Assembly (NCBI GenBank): GCA_033961575.1
Contig: CM066732.1
Span: 97,021,187-97,085,186 of the forward strand
Source: Aselliscus stoliczkanus
Lineage: Eukaryota > Chordata > Mammalia > Chiroptera > Hipposideridae
Length of the DNA: 64,000 bases
Direction of reading: 5' to 3'
Numbering within the stretch: the stretch's first letter is position 1; each line of letters opens with the position of its first letter. Below, one piece after another: positions 22,546 through 34,500 of this stretch. The position numbers and the translations under genes are program-made. A model generated the notes under the pieces. The model searched no databases, had not been told where the DNA came from, and worked only from the letters and a program-made list of their open reading frames with translations.

Positions 22546-25500
22546 GTAAACATTTTATTTGGAATAAGGAACTAATTCACTTTCAGTTTTCACAGTGGAA
22601 GGGTAAGTGGATCTTTGTAGAAAACCATTTAGGCCTATCCTAGTTCCTTTATGTCAAAGAATGCATTTGCCCTAGATGCCATTACTAGCTCCTTATTTTT
22701 TCAACTCACCAAAAAACTGAATAAATAAAAACAATTTGTATGTTTGTTTGTTTTTTTAGGTAAACGTTACTTAACAGTTACTTAAAATAAAGATACTCTA
22801 GATTTGAGGAATTCCGGACATTTAATTTTAACAGAACTTTCTAATATCAGAAATCTAATACCTAGATTTCTGCTTACATTAAATTTTTATAAACCCCATA
22901 ACTTAACCTTCCAGATTTTCTCTTAACGAGTATTTTGTAGGAAGAAAACTAAAATTATATTGATCAGCTTTCTTGCTTTTTGTTTTGAAGGGAGGAATTG
23001 ATGTGCTAGCAACCTTTAAAAATAGAGTAGCATCACAAATATGGCCTGTGATAAGGTTTTTCTTTTTTTCTACTTATTTTAGAATGCTGAAACTTTTATA
23101 TGTTTTTTCCTAGTCTCTGGAAAGTACAAGGAGAATCCTGGGTTTAGCCATTGAGGTAAGAAAGTATTTAATTACCAAGTTGAATATAGAAAATATAGAA
23201 ACTGAAAGGATTCTGATAGCACAAGCTGGAATTCGTATTAAGAGTCAGAAGGGTATTGTTTCAATAATCTTTATTATTTGAAACCAGCAATTGATGACAT
23301 TGTCAAACCATGCACTAACGGGCCTTTTTTGTTTTTCCCATTGACAGTATTGGAATATGACAGGGAAGATCAATGCACCATGAGTTTGTGACTTAATTAT
23401 TTTTTTTTTGTGGGGGTGAGTTAGTATGTTAAAGTGTGTTGGTTTGGGGATATTAATTTTCTCTGTAGCTTTACTCCTCTGAGAACTTAGGTTTCTAAAT
23501 GATTCTTTCCTGCTATGTCAGGCCTTATAGTTTTTGTTTCTGTTATTTTTGCTATGTTTTGTTGTGCTATCAGCTCTTTTTCCTTCTTTCAGTCTCAGGA
23601 TGCAGGAATCAAGACTATTACTATGCTGGATGAACAAGGGGGTGAGTTGCAGTTATTAGCAGAAACTCTTGATTTGACTTACCATGCCAGAAAGCCCTTT
23701 CAAATCAGCCACGTATAAAAATACCAAATCAGCCTTTGGGGCTGCCTTCCCTCTGTAAGATAAGAGTGATTTGTTTACTTCTTCTGATTTGCATTGTATC
23801 ATGTTTATTGCGTATTAGAAGTGAGAGCAACAATGTACAATCATATACCAGGTGTCCATTAGGTGGTAGGACTTACTGTGTGCATTGTTCATATGTATAT
23901 TAAACATGATGATCTTCTTGCATCATTTTCAGAAATCAAGTTAAGTCCTTAATTAGGTCTAGAGTCAGGTGAGCTTGGAAACATTCTGTTTGAGTTAGCC
24001 TTGGGCAATATGGTTTATATGAATCTTATGACAGCCCTCGGGTTTTGAGCCAATTCACTGATAGAAATGCTGGGAATCTGGTTTGGTCACAGTGCACTTA
24101 CTTTGGTTGCAAGGGTGATCTCTAAGCAAACCCTCATGTACTTCTACTATACGAATTTCTTTAGAACAAATCTTGACACAGTAAGAAGCCAGGTGCCTCA
24201 GGATCAGTATGTGAAAGATTGTTTTCATATTGGACAGTATGTAATACCTTCTGGCACTGATACAGCCTCTATGGTGTGTTATTGGTGGATTTGAGGTTGA
24301 AGTTTGCTGTTTTATAATAATAGTTGACACTGTAAATGTAACACAAAATTTAACTCTTCCATAACTTATTTTTAGAACAACTAAACCGCATAGAAGAAGG
24401 CATGGATCAAATAAATAAAGACATGAAAGAGGCAGAGAAGACTTTAACAGAACTCAACAAATGCTGTGGCCTTTGTGTCTGCCCATGTAATAGGTGAGTT
24501 GATAAATCAGGACCTTTTAAAAATAAATTTAAAGTGAAAGCATCCTACCTCCCAATAGGATCACAGGTATGACTGGGCCAAAATACGGAACGTTGTTAGA
24601 TAAACTTAAGCTAGTTCTTCTTCAAGCAGATCAAGCTTTTCATATAAATGGATAGATTTACTGACAATTTAATGGCTTCAATTTGAACAATTCTTGGATC
24701 AAGTCCCAATTTCATTTTTTAGTAATATATGAAAAGGTTGGGAAATATACATCTGGATAATACAGAGCAGGATGGAATTAGTGTCTTTCCTTTTCAGACA
24801 AGGAGTATTAACAAAAACATATATTCTGGGTCGGCCGAGGGGTGCATTGGTTAAGAGCCGGCTTGGGATGCCAGCGGCCCCAGTTTGGATCCCACATATG
24901 AGGGCCAGTGACACAGCCCTCTACAGCTAAGATGGTGAACAACAGCTCCACCTGGAGCTGGGCTGCCATGAGTTGCTGGCGAAGGTGTGGGCTGTAGCAC
25001 CTGCTGCAGTGGGCTGCCATAGGCTACAGTGAGTGGCTGGCAGCTAGCATGAGTGGCTGGCAGCCGGTGTGAGCTGCTGTGAGCAACTGTCCAGAGGCCG
25101 GCGACTGATCTGCCTCACCCGAGAAGAGCGCAATGATGATACCAACATGGGCCAGTGAAGCAACGTCCTCCGCAACTAGACTGAAGAACAAAAGGACAGC
25201 AACGTGTCTGTTCCCCTTCCCCAGTTCCCCAATGCTGTTCCCCTCCCACAATTCCCCAATAAAACCTTAAAACAACAACAACAACATATATTCTGTGGTA
25301 GGCACATGAGGGAGGGCCGAGGGAGTAAAGGATTTGGATTTTGTCTTCAGAAGACTTACCATGTGGTTGGATACATGAGGAAGAATAGCAAAAAAGTAAA
25401 AATATATAACTCTAGTCTAGATCATGTGATCTCGACTAAGACTAAGGGTATAGAACTGATAAAGGTTGATTTGGAGAACATCTTACAGGAGAGGTAGGAC

Positions 25501-28500
25501 TTGAGCTGGGCTCTAAGTGATTAAAAGGCTTTGGATGGATATGGAAGAACTGGGGGAGGGGAGGCATTTTCTAGGGAAGATTTAATGTAAACAAACATCA
25601 CAGACAAGCTTGACTTAACTGAGCTGCATAATTCATATAGATGAGAAGTGGAAAATAAGACATAAGTAGGCAGTAGAGGAACTTGAATACCAGACTAAGG
25701 AGTTAATCGTTTGGAGTGTAGTATATAACTACATACCAAGATATTAGTTAGAAACCGTTTGGGGCCGGCTGAGTGGCGTGGTGGTTAAGAGCTGGCTTGG
25801 GAAGCCAGCTGCCCCGGTTTAGGTCCCATATATGAGAGCCAGTGACACTGCCCTCAAAAAAAGAAAAAAAAAAGAAAGGAAACATTTTGTGATCTAGGCC
25901 TGTGAGGTAAGACCTTATAATTGAGATTAGGAAAATGGAAGTCAGTGAATTCATTTTTTTTTTTTTCTTAAGATTTTATTGAGGAATTGAAGGGGAACAG
26001 CTTTGGGGAATCTGGAAGGGCAACAGACAAGTTGCTGTCCTTTTGTTCTTCAGTGTAGTTCTGGAGGACATCACTTCACTGGCCCATGTTGGTATTATCA
26101 TTGCGCTCTTCCCTGGTGAGGCAGTCACTCACCCGCCATTGGACGACAGCTCACGAAAGTGCACGCCAGCTTCTGGCCAGCCCCACTGCAGCCTATGCCG
26201 TTGCCGACAACTCACGGCAGCCCAGATCCGGGTTGAGCTGTTGTTCACCATCTTAGCTGTAGAGGGCTCAGCGTCACTGGCCCTCATGTGGGATCCGAAC
26301 CAAGGCCCCGCTGCTCAGAGCCGGCATCCCTAGTCAACTCTTAACCATTCAGCTGGCTCAGAGTGAATTCATTTTAAATCAGCTAATTGTATATCAAACA
26401 TGCAGAAGGAAAAAAAGTCAAAGAAGACTCGGAAGATTTAAAGTCTCAGTAAACTAGGAAATGAAGTCTTGTATATAGTGTATGAAGTTATGCTTCACAG
26501 AAAGGAATTCGTTCTTCTTGGCGACTCCATTTTGAATATTTAAATTCTCTACTTATTCTAGGGTAAACCAAACACCATGGTGTTGACAAATATTGTATTC
26601 TTCAGACCAAGATGAGTTTTGGACTAAGGCAGTTAGTTAATCATTCTTTTGCTTTCTGTTTTAAGAAACTCATCTTTATTTTAAAAATTAATTAACAAAA
26701 CAACTTTGAACTTTACACTTAGTTGGAATGAGTGTCTGGAGAGTGAATGACTTGTTACTGCTGACAGTATTCATTTTTAAAGAGCTTCATATGCATTAGA
26801 GAAACCAGAGGCCAAATGAGTCCCGGGCTTGTGCTGCCTGCACTGCTCAGCCAAGAGATCGACACAGGAGTTGGTCATAGCATAAGCATTTATTATCAAC
26901 GCACCAGTGGTCTGAGAAGGCTGTGGATTAACACCTCCAAAAACTGCCTTACATTCTCACACCGGCTTGGGGTTTTTAAGGTAAAATCTGAGCATTCCTC
27001 CAGAGGCTACTTGATGGTTCCAGGAGTCTCCATTGTTCTCTGTGGCCACGTAATTCTCTGGTGGAGGTCAGCAATCCAGGAACAGTGGTGGGAGTAGCCT
27101 GGAAAGAATGTTAGACCATATAGATTGTGATCAGTAAGCCTAAGGGCATTAATCATAAGTTTCAGGGTAATTTTCTAAAATAAGGAACTGGGTGGGACAG
27201 TGAACTTCCATGCCATTTCTACTACAGAAAATAAAGTTGTTTCTTGATAAACTTGAGTGTTTGTTTTAGGCATAAAAGTTAAGATTTGTGTTCAATTCTA
27301 GTCTTGTCTGTTGCTTCTAAGTCAAGTCTGTTGACCTCTTTAGACCTTGAGTGACTTTCCATAAGTGCATATTTTAATAACTTTGACTTGTCAGTCAGGG
27401 TTTAGCAGATTACTTTAAGCAAACAAGTTAGAAATGCACCGATTTTTTTTTTTTTAGCTGAGCCATCCTGCCACCTGTTGGCAGCTCAACGGCAACTCAG
27501 CTTGGGCTGGCATCGAACCGCCGTTGCTCAGAGCTCAGCTTGCACTTTGAGCGAGCTCTTAACCAACTGAGCCATTCGGCCAACCCTGCACCGATTTTTT
27601 TTAATCCAAACTTTTAACTATGTTTTTGCAAACTTGTCCTTTTCTCCTGTGTTCTATGTACCCTCTTAGAAGAGTATACAGGAGAAAAGGTAAATGAATT
27701 TCTTTAATATTAGATATTAGGAGAAGAGCAAAAAGGAAGAAGTCTTTCCTAGACCCTAGAGGAGGAGATGAATCCTAAGATGGTCAAATATCATAGAAAG
27801 TAGGAAATGGAGCTATGGAAGTATTAATTTTATGTCTCTTGTGTATCCCAGCCAAGCATAGTCAAGATTTTCTTGGACACTGGTGAAAGAGAAGGTGGAG
27901 TATGGCCCTGAAGCAGTCTTTAGCCTCTAACCTCAGCAGAACCCTTTCTCGGTGGGTCAAGAGAAGGCACTTCTTTTTTTTTTTTAAGTTTCAGGTGCAC
28001 AAAACAATGCAATAGCCAAACATTTCACCCCCCACAAAGAGATAACCCCCCTCTCCCAAACTACTGCCCCCCCCCCCACATTGTATGTATCTATTACAAT
28101 TCCATTGGCTCTATTCCCTATGCTGAACTCCATATCCTGTGACTATATACATGTATATATATGTATATATATATATATATAAAATTATAATTGACATACA
28201 ATATTATTCAGCTTTAGATGTACAGCACAGTGGTCAAGCATCTACACTGTCCATTAAGTGGTCTCCCTAATAAGACATGTGCCCATCTGACACCTAACAA
28301 AATCTTTACGACATTATTATTATTTTTTTTAAAGACTTTATTGGGGAATTGGTGGAGGGGAACAGCGTTGGGGAATCGGGGAAGGGGAACAGACAAGTTG
28401 CTGTCTTTTTGTTCTTCAGTTTAGTTGCGGAGGATGTTGCTTCACTGTTGTTATCGTCATTGCGCTCTTCCCGGATGAGGCAGATCGGTTGCTGGCCTCT

Positions 28501-31500
28501 GGGTGTCACTCACCGCGGCAATTGGCAGCTCACGCTGGCTGCCAGCCGCTCACGCTGGCTGCGGGCCACTCACTGTAACCTATGGCAGCCCACTGCAGCA
28601 GGGGCTGCAGCCATCACCGGGGCTCGCACAGCCCAGCTCCAGGTGGAGCTGTTGTTAGCTGTAGAGGGCAGTGTCACTGGCCCTCATGTGGGATCCGAAC
28701 CGGGGCCGCTGGCATCCCAAAACCAGCGCTTAACCAATACGCCACTCGGCCGGCCCTTTACAACATTATTGATTATATTCTCCAAGCTGTCTTTCATATC
28801 CCCATGGAAATATTGTACAATATTTGTGCTTTCTAATCCCCTTTCCTTCTCCCTCATCTCCACCCCCATCCCATCTAGCAAGAAGGCATTTCTTTTTTTT
28901 TTTTTTTTTCGGGACCTATCAGCTCAAAGTCAAGTAGTTGTTTCAATCTAGTTGTTGGAGGGTGCATCTCCGTGGCCCGTTTGAGAATTGAACCAGCAAC
29001 CTTGGCATTATGAGCCTGTGCTCTAACCAACTGAGCTAACTGGCTGCCCCAAGAAGGCACTTTTTGTTAAAGATTTTATTAGGGAATTGGGGGAGAGGAA
29101 CAGACAAGTTACTGTCCTTTTGTTTTTCAGTCTAGTTATGGAGGACATTGCTTCACTGACCCATGTTGGTATCATCATTGCGCTCTTCAGATCAGCTGCC
29201 GGCCACTCACTGTAGCTTATGGCAGCCCATTGCCACAGGGGCTGCAGCTATGCTGTCCTGGGGACTCATAGCAGCCCAGCTCCAGGTGGAGCTGTTGTTC
29301 ACCATCTTAGCTGTAGAGGGCAGTGTCACTGGCTCTCATATGTGGGATCCAAATGGGGGCTGCTGGCATCCCAAGCCAGCTCTTAACCAACAGGCCACTC
29401 GGCCAGCCCAAGAAGGCACTTCTTAACAGATGAAAATCAGTGGTTACTATAACAACGGTTGTCCCTTGAAGAGGAGAGAGTAATATTTCAGTTAAAGATG
29501 TCTGATTGTAATTGTCTTTCTTCTACTTATCTCTTCTTCATATCATTGAGTCCTTGGCCTCTGTGGTATCTCTTGTCCTTAGCTATATCTACCATCATTC
29601 CTGCCAGTATTTTGATCTTTCTATATTATCTGTTAGTTTCAGTTAGGCTTATCATATAAATAGCTATAACATGAGGATCTTAGTCTTTTTCATATTAGAC
29701 TAACACTAATTCTGATAGTAATAACTCAGGTCCACAGCCTCTTATTTGTCATTCAGAAATCTAAAACACTCTGAAAGCCAAAGGTTTGGTTCTTTTTTTT
29801 AATTTTTTTTTTCCTCATGATGTCAAACCACAACTCATTAATTAGTTGTGAAACCACAACTCATTAATTAGTTGTAATTAAAAGTATAAACTGAACTGAA
29901 GCTATTTATAATCTGTATCACACTTAGTGTAAATGTTAATTTGTTTCACTGCAGAAATATTGATGTATTGGATTACATGGTACTGCTCAAATTGACTCTC
30001 ATCCAAGATTTTGGATGAGAGTTGTGGGCGTATATATTAATTTAGGCTCTTATTATTTTGAGCACCTTAAATTTAATCCTAACTGTAACTTGAGGGCTAG
30101 CCGAGTGGCGCGGTGGTTAAGTGCTGGCCTAGGAAGCCAGCGGCCCCGGTTCGGTCCCACATATGAGGGCCAGTGATACTGCCCTCAAAAAAAAAAAAAA
30201 AACAACTGTAACTTGAATATGAGATAGATTCTCTTACTATCACCATTTTAATTTGGGGAAACAGAGACACAAAGAGGCTACACTATACACTAGCAAGTGA
30301 AAAAACTGAGATTCAAAACCAGGCACAGCCCTAGCTTTTAACTGTGTGCTACAGTGCTTGACTTTGGCAAGAAAAGAATGAACTTTTTGTTGTTGCTATT
30401 GTTAGATGTATTGCTATATAGAAAATGTCTTGAGTAGATTTGTTCTTTGAGATTTCTTTTGTTTGATAGTATTCATTGAAGCCAGGTCAGCAAATCTTTT
30501 TTTAATAAGACTTGGAAGTAGCTTAACAGAATCCTGTATTAGAAGAGAATTTTAACTATAATTCTTTTTAAAGGACTACTAGAATTTAAAAACGGACTAC
30601 CAGGATTAAACTTTAAAATTGTGAATAAATGTCATTATGTTAGCTTGCTACTATTCGAATCCTAAAAGCAAAATAGCACAGATCCTTATTAAAAATTCTA
30701 TCTTTGTCAATAACTTTGAAAAGTTGTAATTCTAATTAACAAGAGTTTAAAAGGAGGCAGACTTAAAATGGGAAGTCTCAGAATAGTAAGCTGCCTGGTG
30801 TGCCAGGTTAACCATTCTCAGACAATGTGTTCTTCTATCTTAACTTTCCTCTCTCTTCAATTCAGTCTGTGCTTACAGTGTCCACATAATAGCACATAGT
30901 TTGAAGAGAAATCAGTATTTCTGGACCACTTATTAGAGAAATTTCAAAATTGGTACTACAGGTTTTACACTATTCCAATCCTGTGTCATATTGAGGTATA
31001 AATATTCAGCTCTGATTGGTTAAAAATAATATTGAATTATATTTTAGTCAGCATTTGAGTGCTTCCTCCATCCTGCTCTCTGAAGATACAAAGAAGAGTA
31101 AGGCATAGCTCTGGCTCTGTTGTAATGACCAGTTCTCTATTTTTTTGTGCCTCGCTTGTACTTGATATATGAGATATAGTAGGTACCCAATAAATATTTG
31201 TTGATTGAATGTCCTTGAGGAACTTGTTGGCTAATGGGAGAGTTAGACATATAAGAAGATTTTTAAAAATTAAAATGCCAAACAAAAACTATAATAGAAC
31301 TAAGAGAAATCTGTACATAACCACCAAGGAAAGAGTGGGGAAGTTTCACAACCTCTCCATTAGTATTTGCCTTTTCATATTAATTTTCATAATTTAAGAA
31401 AAAATATCATTACCTAGACATTCTTACGAAAAATGAAGTGTGCTCTGGTTTAAATAGTTTTTTTGTTTTTCTATTTTTATCTAGATTCTTGGATGTTGGT

Positions 31501-34500
31501 TGTTTCTATGAAATCAGGCAGGAATTGAAATGCATTTTTGTGAAAACTCTGAACTTGCTTCTGTTCTGTTTGACTGGCATTCACTATTTTCTGCATTTCA
31601 TTCTCTCACCTTAATCTTTTCCTTTCTAATCTGCTTACTAAAAATGAAGATTTAACATCAGAAGCCGGGCTCAGTAACTGATCAAAGGGAACTAAGATGC
31701 AGTCTTGTGGTGCAGTTTGGGCTGTTAACCTACTATTTAAAGGTGATACTTCTAATGGCTTTTCTGTGCATGTGCATGGATTTTGTGAATGATGGAGACT
31801 GTCTTAAAACCTGTGCTGTGGTGTGTAATGTAAAGTGAATTTGCTCTTGATGGGTGTTGTCTGCCAAAAGATGGACTTGACAAAAAGGATCTTAATTTAT
31901 CATACCACCCTTTGACTAATGGCTCTGATAACTAAGTTTTTGCTAAATATAAATAATATCTCAAAAGTTTCCTAAAAAGTTTTAAATAGGTTGATCTTTA
32001 TAGAGAATTGCTGTATTCTAGTTCTGATCAAACATAAGGGAATTCAGGTAAAATCCCTCTCTTGTCCATAGGACTTTGATGTCAGCATCCTGTTTCCTAG
32101 TTTCCCTACTCCTTTCTGGTTCCAGAATCAAAATTTTCTCTATTAAAGTGTTGCTGCTAATGATTTGGGTTCCCCAAGATTTAGAACAATACCAAATTGA
32201 GTTATTAATTTCCCAATCTAGTCATCTTAAATGCCATTTGAAACAAGATGGGATATAAATTTAAAATGTTACCATATCTAGTATCTTTTTTTTTTTTTTA
32301 AATAAGGGTTTCCCCCTCTTTATATATGTTACAATCTGTTCCATAATTCCTATTTATTTTGTCATGTGTTAGCTTGCTATGGTTTCAGGTTGAATTAATA
32401 CAGAGCTAACTTATCTTAATTTTTTTATAGAAGTTAACCCTCTAGTCAGACTACTATTTATTAGAATGTTTGACTCCTTAATTTTGGATCTTTATAGGAA
32501 CTATGAATACCATGGTTAAATGTTAGAAAATTAAGTGTTTGATTTCTACACTTTGTTTTTTACTCTCCTTTTTTTCCTCTCCTATAGCCTGGTCACTCAG
32601 TACATACACACACACATACATATACACACACATACACTTGTACTCATTAAAATTGGTATTTATTTGATCTGTTTTCTCCTTGTTATGAAGGAATTTTGGC
32701 TAATATTTGGCTTGCTTTTTGCTATTTTTATTCAGTTAGTACTAATGTTAACCACCAAAACTAGAAAAAGAAATTAGTTAAGTTACTGTGTTCATATTCT
32801 GATACTTGTTTTCTGCTTTTATATCAGCTTCTTGAATTAAGGGATATTTCAAATTTTTAATTCAAACTTGCCATTTTTGAGTGTGATTTATATAGAAAGA
32901 AAGTAGTAAAGATTATTAGACTCTTTAAAACTAACAGGCAAATCTAACTTGCCATATGGAGTTCTTAATTGCATTAAAATCTATCACAAACTTGCTTAAG
33001 CATTTTATCATGAAGTCTAATTTCTAATTTCTTTCTACAGAGGCTATAAATTTTTTTTATGTAAAAGAGTTGTGTTGTACATCAGAATCCCTCTTTATTA
33101 TTGTAAACCAAAACAATCTGAGCCTAGATGTCTTCTTAGCTATATTCTAACTATATTCTGCTACCTCTCCATCTCAAAGCTAGGGAATATTAATGGGCCA
33201 GAAGAGTAAACATGCCAGTTGGTAATCTGTACACTTTAAGGCATGCTAATGATCAGGTTAAGGTTGAATCCAAAGAATAAAAATGTGTGCCTAATGCCAT
33301 ACAAAGCAATTTTGCATCCTTTATCAACAGAACCTTTTCACAGCCCTGTGAACTATTAAGTATTGTTATTATCTTAGTTTTATGTATAAGGAAAAGAATG
33401 CTGAGAGATGGAAGTTTGCTTAAGGTTCTACAGCTACTGAATGACAGGTCGAGGATTAGGATTCAAGTCAATTTAAAAGGAAATCCTGGTGTATACCTTT
33501 GCTTCCTCCAGATGAATTCCTCAGTGTCCTAATATATAGAAATACTATTAGAGTCATCTAAAATATTCTTTCTAAAACAGATTGGAAGTCCCTTAGAATA
33601 GTGTTTCTCCTGCCTGGACAGCTAAATGACCGAAAGCACCAGTACACATTAAGCAGATCTTCAGAGTGTAACCTGTGTACCTGTGTGTTCAAGCATCCAG
33701 GTCCCTCTGGTGCGCAAATTTGGGAAATACTACCTTTAAAGCATTTAAGAGCTTTTGAAAGAAGACAAATTAGATTAAAACATTATTACTTTTATTTGAT
33801 AGGCAGCTACCTGACAATGCCCTTAAAAACAGGTTATTTGCAAGCGTGTTCTAACTGGGTGGAAAAAGCTCCAGGGTAATGGCAAGTGGCAGGATACTGA
33901 GCAATCAGAAGGCATTACTTGGAGTGGAGGTGCTGCAGGAGACATGGAGCCATCCCAAGGATGAAGATCCGAAGTCAATAGCATTTAAAATGATGTCTTC
34001 ATAAACATGCAGGACATGTCACAACTGTGAGAAAAAAAGTGCAGATTTTTTTTTTCACCAACCTGTTTGAATGTAAATATTATCATATTTATATCCAATG
34101 CAAACCTGTTAAAAAAAATTGAAATTCATACTTTTGTACCTTTTTTTCCCTTTGACATTGGAAGAACGTGTTCAAGAATCCAGTTCTATTAAAGGGATAA
34201 GAGCTTAGTAACCAGTCTGATTCTTTGTTTATAAACTGTGGCTTAAATGAACCTCATTCCATAATATCATGTTAAAACAGTTTGTTTGCATGTTTATGAC
34301 CCTTATAATTATGGAAGGAAGAATTCTCACAAGCTTAAGGAATTTCAAATATTCTCACTTAAAGTTGAGAAGAAGGTTGGAGCTTGAATATATCCGTTGA
34401 TAGCCCAAGAGCCCACAAGTCCTCTTTCCCAGTCTACTCTATGTGTTAAGACTCTTGGATGTCTTAATGTTTAGTGACTTTTGAATTCTAACCCTTATTC

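Larger units (their letters stand above)
22546..24375 (+). other. SNAP23: SNAP23 introns 2-4 (short introns)
   Basis: Introns 22546-23113, 23156-23592 and 23642-24375 contain no SINE and no recognisable repeat. They are the longest SINE-free block near the coding exons. Nothing else is seen in them. Confidence 0.85.
27973..28880 (-). mobile_element. L1 3' fragment, antisense, interrupted by a SINE
   Basis: T-run (the reversed A-tail), TTTCAGGTGCACAAAACA, CAGCTTTAGATGTACAGCAC and CATATCCCCATGGAAATATT resemble antisense L1. It is flanked by AGAAGGCACTT (27962-27972) and AGAAGGCATTT (28881-28891). It carries a C11 run and an AT microsatellite. Confidence 0.7.

Noticed and set aside
23515..23718. 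Frame extending SNAP23 exon 4 on both sides
   Set aside because: Acceptor and donor are clear; flanking residues are intronic and absent from the known protein.
26816..27097. 93-codon frame similar in places to one at 5167-5388
   Set aside because: Both lie in the two copies of the same LTR; the similarity is LTR similarity, not a shared gene.
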